Source: an uncultured Bradyrhizobium sp. (GTDB taxonomy: Bacteria > Pseudomonadota > Alphaproteobacteria > Rhizobiales > Xanthobacteraceae). From it: a DNA stretch of 64,000 nt. The stretch is from NCBI RefSeq assembly GCF_936928535.1, contig NZ_CAKZHY010000122.1, positions 1 through 64,000 of the forward strand, given 5' to 3'. Position numbers and translations under genes: made by a program. Below the pieces are notes generated by a model, which worked only from the letters and a program-made list of their open reading frames with translations, had not been told where the DNA came from and did no database searches. Position 1 is the stretch's first letter. Each line of letters starts with the position of its first letter. This document shows, piece by piece, positions 24,210-33,566 of the stretch.

Positions 24210-26717
24210 ATGCGCTTGCTTGTGCGGTTCATGGGCTTCCTGTTCGCCGCGGGAACGGTGGTGTTCCTTGTCGGTGTCGGAGCCGTGGCAGGCCTGATCT
24301 GGCATTTCTCCAAGGACTTGCCCGATTATTCTCAGCTTCAGGACTATGAGCCGCCGGTGATGACCCGCGTCCACGCGGTCGACGGCTCGCTGCTCGGCGA
24401 ATACGCCAAGGAGCGGCGTCTTTATCTGCCGATCCAGGCGGTGCCGAAGCTCGTGATCAACGCGTTCCTCGCCGCCGAAGACAAGAATTTCTACGAGCAT
24501 GGCGGCATCGACTACACCGGCATGGCGCGCGCAGGCGTGCTGTACCTGCAGAACTTCGGCTCCAACCGTCGTCCGCAGGGTGCGTCCACGATCACCCAGC
24601 AGGTCGCCAAGAACTTCCTGCTGACCAACGAGGTATCCTTCTCGCGCAAGATCAAGGAAGCCTTGCTCGCGATGCGCATCGAGAAGACCTATTCGAAGGA
24701 CAAGATCCTCGAGCTGTATCTGAACGAAATCTATCTCGGCCTCGGTGCCTACGGCATCGCCGCCGCCTCACTGGTCTATTTCGACAAGTCGGTGAACGAG
24801 CTCACCGTTGCGGAAGCCGCCTATCTGGCGGCGCTGCCGAAGATGCCGGCGACGCTGCATCCGGTGCGCAACCGCGATCGCGCGATCGAACGCCGCAACT
24901 ACGTCATCGACCGTCTCCAGGAGAACGGCTGGATCAAGCAGGCCGACGCCGACAAGGCGCGCAAGGACCCGCTGGTCGTGACCAGCCGTTCCAACGGTGC
25001 CCACACCTTCGCTGGCGAATATTTCGCCGAGGAAGTCCGCCGCGACATCTTCGAGCGCTACGGCGAGAAGAAGCTGTACGAGGGCGGCCTCTCGGTCCGC
25101 ACCACGCTCGATCCGAAGATCCAGGTCATGGCGCGCAAGACCATGGTCGCCGGCCTCGTGAATTATGACGAGCAGCAGGGCTACCGCGGCGCCATCAGCA
25201 AGCTCGATATTTCGGGCGATTGGGGCGTGAAGCTCGCCGAGATCAAGTCGCTCTCTGACATCTCGCCGTGGCGCATGGCGGTGGTGCTGGAAACCAGCGA
25301 CCAGTCGGCGCGCATCGGCTTCCAGCCGAACCGCGAGCTCGGCGGCTCCGTCAGCAAGCAGCGTGAGACCGGCCTCGTCACGCTCGACGGTGTGCGCTGG
25401 GCGAGGGCCGCCCAAGGCAACTTCAAGGGTAAGACGCCGACGTCAGTGGCTCAGGTTCTGCAGCCCGGCGACGTGATCTATGCCGATCCGCTCTACAGCA
25501 AGGAAGGACAACCGGTCGAAGGCCAGTATCGTCTGCGCCAGATCCCCGAAGTCTCGGGCGCGATGGTGGTGATGGACCCCTGGACCGGCCGCGTGCTCGC
25601 GATGGTCGGCGGCTTCTCGTTCGACCAGAGCCAGTTCAACCGCGCGACGCAGGCCTATCGGCAGCCCGGCTCGTCGTTCAAGCCGATCGTCTATTCGGCC
25701 GCGCTCGACAACGGCTATACGCCGTCGACGGTCGTGCTCGACGCGCCGATCGAAATCGACCAGGGGCAGGGCGCCGGCGTGTGGCGGCCTGAAAACTTCT
25801 CGGCGAACAAATATCAGGGACCGGTGACGCTGCGGAACGCGCTGCGGCAATCGCTCAACACGGTGACCGTGCGGCTCGCGCAGGACATCGGCATGCCCCT
25901 GATCGGCGAATATGCGCGCCGCTTCGGCGTCTATGACGAGCTGCCGAACTATCTCTCCTACGCACTCGGCGCCGGCGAGACGACGGCGATGCGCATGGTC
26001 ACCGCCTATTCGATGATCGCCAATGGCGGGCGGCGCGTGAAGCCGACCCTGATCGACCGTATCCAGGACCGCTACGGCCACACCATTTTCAAGCACGACC
26101 AGCGTGAATGCCGCGGCTGCGACGCGCCGGGCGGCTGGAAGAACCAGCCCGAGCCCCAGCTGATCGACCGCCGCGAGCAGGTGCTGGACTCCATGACCGC
26201 CTATCAGATCACCGAGCTGATGGAAGGCGTGGTGCAGGCCGGTACCGCGACCGTCGTGAGGGAGGTCGGCAAGCCGATCGCCGGCAAGACCGGTACGACC
26301 AACGAGGCCAAGGACGCCTGGTTCGTTGGTTTCTCGCCCGACGTCGCGGTCGCCATCTACATGGGCTACGATAAGCCGCGCCCGCTCGGCAGAGGCAATG
26401 CCGCAACCGGCGGCCATCTGGCCGCGCCGATCGCGCGCGACTTCCTCAAGCTCGCGCTCGCCGACAAGCCCGCGGTGCCGTTCAAGGTGCCGGCCGGCAT
26501 CAAGCTGATCCGCGTCGTCGCCAAGACCGGCATGCGCGCCGGTCCCGGCGAGACCGGCGGAACGATTTTGGAAGCCTTCAAGCCGGGCACGGCCCCGCCG
26601 GACAATTACTCTGTCATCGGCGTTGCCGACGCCGACGGGCGCGGTGGCGTGCCGCCGCCGCAGCAGGCGCCGGATTCCGGCTTCTTCATGCGGCCGGGCA
26701 CCGGCGGGCTGTACTAG
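24210..26717 (+). CDS. penicillin-binding protein 1A (bifunctional transglycosylase/transpeptidase)
   Basis: This 835-residue class A PBP is anchored by an N-terminal helix (about 8-30). The glycosyltransferase domain has the catalytic AAEDKNFYEHGGID region and the QGASTITQQVAKN motif. The transpeptidase domain contains PGSSFKPIVYS (SxxK), RQSLNTVTV (SxN) and IAGKTGTTNEAKDAWF (KTG). An OB-like insert lies between them. The Pro-rich C-terminus ends RPGTGGLY. It builds and cross-links peptidoglycan. The 230-bp gap after amiC has an AT-rich TTTATAAAA stretch near 24029-24037 that could be a -10 region, so it may have its own promoter. Confidence 0.96.
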   Translation: MRLLVRFMGFLFAAGTVVFLVGVGAVAGLIWHFSKDLPDYSQLQDYEPPVMTRVHAVDGSLLGEYAKERRLYLPIQAVPKLVINAFLAAEDKNFYEHGGIDYTGMARAGVLYLQNFGSNRRPQGASTITQQVAKNFLLTNEVSFSRKIKEALLAMRIEKTYSKDKILELYLNEIYLGLGAYGIAAASLVYFDKSVNELTVAEAAYLAALPKMPATLHPVRNRDRAIERRNYVIDRLQENGWIKQADADKARKDPLVVTSRSNGAHTFAGEYFAEEVRRDIFERYGEKKLYEGGLSVRTTLDPKIQVMARKTMVAGLVNYDEQQGYRGAISKLDISGDWGVKLAEIKSLSDISPWRMAVVLETSDQSARIGFQPNRELGGSVSKQRETGLVTLDGVRWARAAQGNFKGKTPTSVAQVLQPGDVIYADPLYSKEGQPVEGQYRLRQIPEVSGAMVVMDPWTGRVLAMVGGFSFDQSQFNRATQAYRQPGSSFKPIVYSAALDNGYTPSTVVLDAPIEIDQGQGAGVWRPENFSANKYQGPVTLRNALRQSLNTVTVRLAQDIGMPLIGEYARRFGVYDELPNYLSYALGAGETTAMRMVTAYSMIANGGRRVKPTLIDRIQDRYGHTIFKHDQRECRGCDAPGGWKNQPEPQLIDRREQVLDSMTAYQITELMEGVVQAGTATVVREVGKPIAGKTGTTNEAKDAWFVGFSPDVAVAIYMGYDKPRPLGRGNAATGGHLAAPIARDFLKLALADKPAVPFKVPAGIKLIRVVAKTGMRAGPGETGGTILEAFKPGTAPPDNYSVIGVADADGRGGVPPPQQAPDSGFFMRPGTGGLY

Positions 26718-26828
26718 GGCCCCGGGATAACGGCACTGAGACGACGCTCCGGCGGTTGCGCTTTGCAGCCGCCGCCGTTACATCCCCATCTGAATTGCAC
26801 GCGGGATTCCGCGAGACCAGAGAATCAC

Positions 26829-27960
26829 ATGCGCGCCGAAATCGAACGGTTGGTAGAAGAGATCAAGCAGTCAGTCGGGCTGCTGAGGAGGCATCTTTGA
26901 CGTTGAGAAATCGACGGCGCGCCTCGCTGAGCTGAACAAGCTCGCAGAAGATCCCAACCTCTGGAACGATCCACAGAAAGCTCAGAAGCTGATGCAGGAG
27001 CGAACCTCGCTGGAGGATTCGCTTTCGGGCATCGGCAAGGTCGAGCAGGAGCTCGAAGACGATATCGGCATGATCGAGCTCGGCGAAGCCGAGGGCGATG
27101 CCGGTGTCGTGGCCGAGGCTGAAGCCGCGTTGAAGAACCTGAAGAAGGAAGTGGCGCGTCGCGAGCTCGAGGCGCTGCTGTCGGGCGAAGCCGACCGCTT
27201 CGATTCCTATCTCGAAGTCCATGCCGGCGCCGGCGGCACCGAGAGCCAGGACTGGGCGCAGATGCTTCTGCGCATGTACACGCGCTGGGCCGAAACGCAC
27301 GGCTTCAAGGTCGAATACCTCGAAGAGTCCGAAGGCGAAGAGGCCGGCATCAAGTCCGCGACCATCCAGGTCTCCGGCCACAACGCCTATGGCTGGCTGA
27401 AGACGGAAGCCGGCGTGCACCGCTTGGTGCGCATCTCGCCATTCGATTCCAATGCACGGCGCCACACCTCGTTCTCGAGTGTGCAGGTGTTTCCCGTCAT
27501 CGACGACAGCATCAAGATCGACATCAAGGAATCCGACGTCCGCGTCGACACCATGCGATCGGGCGGCGCCGGCGGCCAGCACGTCAACAAGACAGAATCC
27601 GCGGTGCGGCTGACGCACATCCCGACCGGCGTGGCGGTGGTCTGTCAGGCCGGCCGCTCCCAGCACAAGAACCGGGCGCAGGCCTGGGACATGCTGCGCG
27701 CGCGCCTCTATGAGATCGAGCTGAAGAAGCGCGAGGAGAAGGCCGCCGCCGACCAGGCCGCCAAGACCGATATCGGCTGGGGTCACCAGATCCGCTCCTA
27801 CGTGCTGCAGCCCTATCAAATGGTGAAGGACCTGCGCACCGGCGTGCAGACCTCCGACACATCGGGCGTGCTCAACGGCGAGCTCGACGACTTCATGGCC
27901 GCAACGCTGGCGCAACGCGCGTTCGGCACGACCGGCGGCGATATCGGGGACGTGGACTGA
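26829..27960 (+). CDS. prfB: peptide chain release factor 2 with programmed +1 frameshift
   Basis: RF2 reads UGA and UAA stop codons. Translation starts at 26829 (MRAEIERLVEEIKQ) and reaches an in-frame TGA at 26898-26900. The site AGGAGG-CAT-CTT-TGA-C matches the classical RF2 autoregulatory frameshift: a Shine-Dalgarno-like AGGAGG, then a slippery CTT before the stop. Skipping T26898 gives LDVEKST and continues to 27960, for a 376-residue product. The specificity tripeptide SPF is at about 203-205 and the catalytic GGQ at about 248-250, nearly the E. coli positions. The frameshift senses RF2 shortage. Confidence 0.97.
26884..26901 (+). promoter_or_regulatory. prfB programmed frameshift site
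   Basis: The sequence comprises the internal Shine-Dalgarno AGGAGG (26886-26891), the slippery codon CTT (26895-26897) and the recoded stop TGA followed by C (26898-26901). The three-base spacing from AGGAGG to CTT and the weak UGAC stop context are the same as in enteric prfB. Confidence 0.95.
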
Positions 27961-27962
27961 CC

Positions 27963-28844
27963 ATGACCCGCGTCGCCTTCATCGGGCTCGGGCGGATGGG
28001 GCATGGCATGGCCGGCCGCTATCTCGACGCCGGTTTTACGGTGACGCTGTGGAATCGCAGCAAGACCAAGGCGGAAGACCTGATCGCGCGCGGCGCAAAG
28101 TGGGCGACCTCGCCCGAGGATGCCGCGATCGACGCCGACGCCGTGGTGACCATGGTCGCCGACGACGAAGCCTCGCGAGCAGTCTGGCTCGGCCCCAAGG
28201 GCGCGGCCAAGACGATGAAATCAGGCACCATCGCCATCGAGTGCTCCACCGTCTCCTATGACCACGCCCGCGAGATGGGTCGCGAGCTCAATGCGCGCGG
28301 GCTCATCTACATCGATTGCCCCGTGACCGGATTGCCGGATGCGGCGACGGCCGGAAAGCTGACGCTGCTTGTCGGTGCAAATGCGGCCGACCTCGAGCGC
28401 GCGCAGCCGTTCCTTGCGCCGATCGGCTCGACCATCCGCCATTTCGGCGCGGTCGGCTCCGGCACCGTCTACAAGCTCATCAACAACCTCATGGGTGCGA
28501 TCCAGATCGCGGGCCTTGCCGAGGGACTTGCGATCGCCGAGCAGGCCGGGCTCGACATGAAGCTGGTGCTGGAGTCGATCCAGGCAGGCGTCGCGGCAAG
28601 CCCTCAAGTGCAGCGTCACTCCAAGCGCATGGTCGCCCGCGACTTCAGCGGCGCGACATTCACGGCCGCGCTCCGGCACAAGGATGCCGCCTATGCCGTG
28701 AAGCTCGCGGAGAGCCTGCTGGCCAACAAGCCGCCGGTCTCGCGCGCCGCGGTCGAAGCCTATGCGCAGGCCAAGGCCACGATGCCCGACGAGGACGAGG
28801 GCCGGATGATCGAGCTGGTGTCGCGGCCGAAGAAGCCGTCCTAG
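27963..28844 (+). CDS. NAD(P)-dependent oxidoreductase, 3-hydroxyisobutyrate dehydrogenase family
   Basis: This 293-residue beta-hydroxyacid dehydrogenase has the Rossmann start VAFIGLGRMGHGMAGRYLDAG, the substrate motif DCPVTGLPDAATAGKLTLLVG, and the catalytic-Lys region GSGTVYKLINNLMGAIQIAGLAEGL. Length is normal. It reduces or oxidises a beta-hydroxy acid; candidates are 3-hydroxyisobutyrate, tartronate semialdehyde or succinate semialdehyde. It starts 2 bp after prfB and is probably cotranscribed, without an obvious functional link. Confidence 0.92.
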   Translation: MTRVAFIGLGRMGHGMAGRYLDAGFTVTLWNRSKTKAEDLIARGAKWATSPEDAAIDADAVVTMVADDEASRAVWLGPKGAAKTMKSGTIAIECSTVSYDHAREMGRELNARGLIYIDCPVTGLPDAATAGKLTLLVGANAADLERAQPFLAPIGSTIRHFGAVGSGTVYKLINNLMGAIQIAGLAEGLAIAEQAGLDMKLVLESIQAGVAASPQVQRHSKRMVARDFSGATFTAALRHKDAAYAVKLAESLLANKPPVSRAAVEAYAQAKATMPDEDEGRMIELVSRPKKPS

Positions 28845-28874
28845 CTGGGAAGTTCGACTTAACTGGAATTTTAC

Positions 28875-29750
28875 ATGGGGCAACCTCGATCGGAACGCGG
28901 TCTCGGCATTGCCCTGGTTGCTGCAGCGGCGATTGCCTGGAGCACGGCACCGTTCTTCACGCGGCTCTTGCCGTTCGATTCCTGGACCATCCTGTTCTGG
29001 CGCGGCCTGTTCGGCGGCAGCCTGATCACACTGCTGCTCGTCCTGATTCAGGGACCAGGTGCGCTCAGGCAGTTGGTGGTGCCGCGACGCGGCGGCTTGC
29101 TCGTCGCCGCATTGTCCGCCATCGGCATGATCTCGTTCATCCCCGCACTCCAGATGACCAACGTCATGAATGTCGCGGTGCTGATTGCGACCCAGCCGTT
29201 CGTCGCGGCCGCGCTGGCCTGGCTGTGGCTCGGCGAAGCCGCAACATGGCGGACGTTGATCGCAAGCCTCGTCGCCTTTGCCGGTGTGGTCATCACCGTC
29301 GGCGGCATCCGGGCCGGGGCCGATATCGGCGGCGTGGCGCTGAGCTGCCTGATGGTGTTCGCGATCTCCGCCATGACGGTCGTGGTCCGGCGCCATCGCG
29401 AGACCTCGATGGTGGCGGCGGCTGCGCTTTCGAATTTCATCGGCAGCCTCGTCAGCCTGCCGTTCGCCCATGACATCGCTGATGTCGGCGGCCACAGCCT
29501 CGCGATCCTCGCGATGTTCGGCTGCCTCCAGGTCGCGCTCGGCCTGACCTTCTACATGCTCGGCTCGCGCCACTTGCCGTCAGGACAGGCCTCGCTGATC
29601 GCCACGCTGGAGACGCCGCTGATGGCGTTGTGGATCTGGGTGGGATTTGGTGAGGTGCCGGCCCTGCATGCACTCATCGGTGCGGCCCTGGTGATCGGGG
29701 CGGTCGTCGCGGAGGTCGCCGGCGAAGCCCGGACACGACGTTCCCTGTAA
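28875..29750 (+). CDS. EamA family (DMT superfamily) transporter
   Basis: This 291-residue protein has ten predicted membrane segments arranged as two EamA repeats (IALVAAAAIAWSTAPFFTRLL in repeat one; GVALSCLMVFAISAMTVVVRR in repeat two). EamA carriers export metabolites or amino acids; the substrate is unknown. It follows the dehydrogenase by 30 bp and precedes a second, frameshifted EamA gene. Confidence 0.9.
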   Translation: MGQPRSERGLGIALVAAAAIAWSTAPFFTRLLPFDSWTILFWRGLFGGSLITLLLVLIQGPGALRQLVVPRRGGLLVAALSAIGMISFIPALQMTNVMNVAVLIATQPFVAAALAWLWLGEAATWRTLIASLVAFAGVVITVGGIRAGADIGGVALSCLMVFAISAMTVVVRRHRETSMVAAAALSNFIGSLVSLPFAHDIADVGGHSLAILAMFGCLQVALGLTFYMLGSRHLPSGQASLIATLETPLMALWIWVGFGEVPALHALIGAALVIGAVVAEVAGEARTRRSL

Positions 29751-29823
29751 CGCCGTCGGAAATCGGGTGGCCTTGTTCGCCGAAGCATCTTACGCGGCAG
29801 GCCAGGCCGCCGAGGTGAGACGC

Positions 29824-30724
29824 ATGCCAGGCAATGACAGCAGGATCGACACGCGAGACTGGTCGCTTCTCGTGGTGCTCTCGATTCTCTGGGGCGGCTC
29901 GTTCTTCTTCAATGGCGCGGCGCTGCGGGAACTGCCGCCGCTCACGCTGGTGTTTTTGCGTGTCGCGCTTGGCGCGGTCATTCTGCTGCCGTTGCTTCGC
30001 ATGCAGGGGATCAAATTTCCCAGGCTGGAAGCCCTTCCTCGTGATCGGCCTACTTAACAACGTCATTCCTTTCTCGCTGATCGTGGCCGGCCAAACCTTC
30101 ATCCCGAGCGGACTGGCCTCGATCCTCAACGCCACCACGCCGCTGTTCACGGTGATGGTGATGGCCGCGGCGGGCGAAGAAGCATTGCAGGCACGGCGGG
30201 TGGCCGGCGTCGCGCTCGGCCTGGCCGGAGTGATCATCCTGCGCGGCTGGGGGATCGAGACACGGACGGGGCAGGGGCTTGGCATCCTGCTCTGTCTCGG
30301 CGGCGCGCTGAGCTATGGCTTTGCAGCGCTCGCCGCGCGGAGGCTGCTGAAGGACTCTGCCCCGCTCGGCACGGCGACGTTTCAACTGATGGCGTCAACG
30401 GTGATGATGGCGGTCGTCGCCGGCGCGGCGGAGCAACCGTGGCGTCTTCCAATGCCGGGCGTCGCGACATGGTTCGCAGTGCTCGGTCTTGCCGCGCTGT
30501 CGACCGCGCTCGCCTACATCGTATTCTTTCAGATCATACGACGTTCCGGCGCAACCAACGTCATGCTGGTGACGCTGCTGATTCCCGTAACCGCGATCTT
30601 GTTGGGATGGCTGGTGCTGGGCGAGCCGATCTCCGTGCGTGAGGTCGTCGGCGCGATCGTTATTGGCAGCGCGTTGATTGTGATCGACGGACGGGCACTA
30701 AAAATGCTGCAGCGCGTCGGATAA
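29824..30724 (+). pseudogene. EamA family transporter, frameshifted
   Basis: Two overlapping frames together make one complete EamA protein. The first starts at ATG 29824 (MPGNDSRIDTRDWSLLVVLS) and gives TM1-TM2 through MQGIKFPRLEA, then stops at 30055-30057. The second frame, one base further on, supplies LVIGLLNNVIPFSLIVAGQ and the remaining eight helices to 30724. The switch must occur near 30020-30040 in CCCAGGCTGGAAGCCCTTCC, implying one extra base (or two lost) relative to an intact ancestor. The reading frame downstream remains clean, so the lesion is recent or a sequencing/assembly error. If real, the transporter is inactive. Confidence 0.85.
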
Positions 30725-30833
30725 GTTCCGTACCCTCCGTTTCACCCTGCGGAAAATCCCGCCGCTTGCCAGTCGCAGGCGGCCTTGCGACACTCTCCGC
30801 AAAACAAGAACTAGAAACACAGGGGAGAGAACG

Positions 30834-32069
30834 ATGCCGGGTCGTCGCAACAAATTTGCTGCATTCGCCATGCTTGCCGCCGGTGCGCTCGTTGCGACAC
30901 CGGCTCTCGCGCAGAAGACATACGACCCCGGTGCCAGCGACACCGAGATCAAGATCGGCAACATCATGCCCTATAGCGGGCCGGCGTCGTCCTATGGCGT
31001 GATCGGCAGGACCGAGGCGGCGTTCTTCAAGATGATCAACGAGCAGGGCGGCATCAACGGCCGCAAGATCAATTTCATCAGCTATGACGACGCCTATTCG
31101 CCGCCGAAGGCGATCGAACAGGCGCGCAAGCTGGTCGAGAGCGACGAGGTGCTGCTGATCTTCCAGGCGCTTGGCACGCCCTCGAATTCCGCGATCATGA
31201 AGTACATGAACGCCAAGCGAGTGCCGCAGCTCTTCGTTGCGTCTGGCGGTACCAAGTTCGGCGACCCCAAGAACTTCCCCTGGACGATGGGTTTCCAGCC
31301 CAACTACCAGAGCGAGGGGCGGATCTACGCAAAATACATCCTCGACAAATTCCCTGATGGCAAGATTGCGGTGTTCTGGCAGAACGACGACGCCGGCAAG
31401 GACCAGTTCAAGGGACTGAAGGACGGCCTTGGCGACAAGGCTGGTATGATCATCGCCGACAAGTCATATGAGGTCAGCGATCCCTCGATCGACTCGCAGA
31501 TCGTCGCCTTGCACGATTCCGGCGCCGACATCTTCTTCTCATGGGCCGCGCCGAAGGGCTCGGCGCAGGCGATCCGCAAGGTGGGTGAGCTCGGCTGGAA
31601 ACCAAAATTCTTCCTGGCCAACACCGCGACGTCCATCGCCTCCGTGCTCAAGCCCGCCGGGCTCGAATACGCCAAGGACATCATCTCGACGGCCTATCTG
31701 AAGGATCCGACCGATCCGACCTGGGACAAGGATCCGGCCGTGATCGCGTGGCGCGCCTTCATGGACAAATATTACCCCGATGGCGACAAGACCAACGCCA
31801 ACAATCTCTACGGCTATGTGCAGGCCGAGGCGATGGCGCAGGTGCTGAAGCAGTGCGGCGACAATCTTACGCGCGACAACGTCATGAAGCAGGCGACCAG
31901 CCTGAAGAATTTCCACACCGACCTGATGCTCCCCGGCATCATGGTCAACACCTCACCCGACGACTATTTCCCGATCGAGCAGATGCAGCTGATGCGCTTC
32001 AACGGGCAGGTTTGGGAGCTGTTCGGCGACGTCATCACCGGTGAGGTCGGTCATGAGCACAGCCAGTAG
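30834..32069 (+). CDS. ABC transporter substrate-binding protein, branched-chain amino acid type
   Basis: This 411-residue periplasmic binding protein (Peripla_BP_6, LivJ-like) has a signal peptide about 1-27 ending TPALAQ. The mature part begins KTYDPGASDTEIKIGNIMPYSGPAS, with SYDDAYSPPKAIEQARKLVE and EVLLIFQALGTPSN typical of the family. A strong GGGGAGAG site precedes the ATG. No permease or ATPase genes are adjacent, so it must work with a transporter encoded elsewhere. The ligand could be branched-chain amino acids, aromatic acids or amides. Confidence 0.93.
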   Translation: MPGRRNKFAAFAMLAAGALVATPALAQKTYDPGASDTEIKIGNIMPYSGPASSYGVIGRTEAAFFKMINEQGGINGRKINFISYDDAYSPPKAIEQARKLVESDEVLLIFQALGTPSNSAIMKYMNAKRVPQLFVASGGTKFGDPKNFPWTMGFQPNYQSEGRIYAKYILDKFPDGKIAVFWQNDDAGKDQFKGLKDGLGDKAGMIIADKSYEVSDPSIDSQIVALHDSGADIFFSWAAPKGSAQAIRKVGELGWKPKFFLANTATSIASVLKPAGLEYAKDIISTAYLKDPTDPTWDKDPAVIAWRAFMDKYYPDGDKTNANNLYGYVQAEAMAQVLKQCGDNLTRDNVMKQATSLKNFHTDLMLPGIMVNTSPDDYFPIEQMQLMRFNGQVWELFGDVITGEVGHEHSQ

Positions 32070-32093
32070 TCAGCCTTCGACGGCTGAGTGGAT

Positions 32094-33461
32094 CTAGCCC
32101 GCGCTGAGTCGCACACCGGCGCGCAAAAACTTCTGCGGGTCGACGGCTTCGCCGTCGATGCGGGTCTCGTAGTGCAGATGCGGACCGGTCGAGCGGCCGG
32201 TCGAGCCGACGAGGCCGATGACCTGGCCGATCTTCACGATCTCGCCGACCTTGACGTTGATCTCGGAGAGATGGCCGTAGCGGGTCGAGAGCCCGTTGCC
32301 GTGGTCGACCTCGACCATGCGGCCGTAACCACCGGACCAGCCGGCCGAAACCACCCTGCCATTAGCGGTCACGCGCGCGGGATCGCCGGTCGCGGCGCGG
32401 AAGTCGAGGCCGGTGTGCATCGCCGGCCGGCCGAGGAAGGGATCGCTGCGCACGCCGAAGCCGGAGGTGAACTCGACTTCGCCGACGACGGGCTTGCGAT
32501 ACGGCACCTGCGCCAGCGTGCGGTTGAGCCGGTCCATCTCGGCGCGCGTGACGTTGATGCGATAGAGCTGTTTCTCGAAGGGACCGGCGTTCGCCGTGAG
32601 TTTCACCGGCACGAACGGGCCGCCCATGGGCGCTCGCGGCGCCGCGGCCTCGAGGCTGGCAAGGTTCAGGCCGAGATCGCTGACGACGCCGCGCATCCGC
32701 CGCATCCGCGAATCCATGCCTTCCTCGACGGCGTTGAGTGCCGCGACCTGGCGGCGCTCGACCTGATCGAGCGAGTTGGTCAGCCGGACCAGGACATTGT
32801 CAAAACCCTGGTTCTTGGCGAATTGATTGACCGGCGGGGCGATCACGGCCGGGGCGCGCGATTCGAGCCGGGCTTCACGGTCAGGCGGCGCCACAAAGAT
32901 CACGGTGTCGCTGATCGGCGATGGTTTCGGCGTGCCCTGGCTCGTCTGGTTCGCGTCGCCGCGCTGCGGTGTTGCGCGCGGGATCGATCCGGTCACGTCA
33001 GGCATGGCGCCAAGCGCCGTGGCGCGAGACTCCAGCGCCGTCTGCCGCTTCATGATCTGGTCGAGCTTCTGGTCGAACTGTTCCTGGTCGAGCAGCTGCC
33101 GGCTGGTGGTGCGGTCGACCTTGGCGCGAAGCTCGGCGATGCGGTCTTCATAGGCGTATTGCATCTCGGCCTGGCGGGCGATCAGCCGGGTCAGGACGTC
33201 GTCGCGAAAAGCGAAATAGGTGGCGGTCGCGGCCGACCAGAGCCCGAGCAGAACGACGGTGCCGACCACGATCCAGAACACTACGGGCCCGAGCCGGACC
33301 TGCTTGCCATGATGCACGATCGTGTAGGCGTCGTCGGCCGCGGGCAGGGGGATCGCTGCAGCTACCGCGGCCGCGGGGCGGCGGGGAAAGGACCGTCCGT
33401 GGTCGTGCGGATGATGCTGGGGGTACTGCGAGTATTGGGCAGAACTTTTCGACATCGGCAC
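32094..33461 (-). CDS. M23 family (LytM) peptidoglycan endopeptidase, membrane-anchored
   Basis: This is a 455-residue protein. A cytoplasmic N-terminal tail is followed by one TM helix near 70-95 (VVFWIVVGTVVLLGLWSAAT) and a periplasmic coiled-coil region (about 100-290). The C-terminal M23 domain has zinc ligands in MHTGLDF and HLHYETRIDG and the loop GYGRMVEVDHGNGLSTRYGH. All expected metal ligands are present, so it is probably active rather than an EnvC-like activator. Likely role: cleavage of peptide cross-links during growth or division. Two TTAA elements lie upstream. Confidence 0.93.
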   Translation of the reverse strand: MPMSKSSAQYSQYPQHHPHDHGRSFPRRPAAAVAAAIPLPAADDAYTIVHHGKQVRLGPVVFWIVVGTVVLLGLWSAATATYFAFRDDVLTRLIARQAEMQYAYEDRIAELRAKVDRTTSRQLLDQEQFDQKLDQIMKRQTALESRATALGAMPDVTGSIPRATPQRGDANQTSQGTPKPSPISDTVIFVAPPDREARLESRAPAVIAPPVNQFAKNQGFDNVLVRLTNSLDQVERRQVAALNAVEEGMDSRMRRMRGVVSDLGLNLASLEAAAPRAPMGGPFVPVKLTANAGPFEKQLYRINVTRAEMDRLNRTLAQVPYRKPVVGEVEFTSGFGVRSDPFLGRPAMHTGLDFRAATGDPARVTANGRVVSAGWSGGYGRMVEVDHGNGLSTRYGHLSEINVKVGEIVKIGQVIGLVGSTGRSTGPHLHYETRIDGEAVDPQKFLRAGVRLSAG

Positions 33462-33520
33462 TCCCGCGCCGGTCGGAACGGTTCCTTGCGGCTCAATTGC
33501 CGCAGCAATCTGGGCCGGTC

Positions 33521-33528
33521 ATGGTTAA
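33521..33528 (-). promoter_or_regulatory. candidate CtrA half-site upstream of the M23 gene
   Basis: On the minus strand TTAACCAT, the CtrA half-site consensus, lies about 60 bp ahead of the M23 gene start. A further TTAA-N8-TTAA pair (33555-33570) is slightly off the canonical spacing and overlaps the peroxiredoxin stop codon. Confidence 0.3.
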
Positions 33529-33566
33529 TTTTCTGGAAACGGGAACGCTCGATTTTAACGGGCTGG

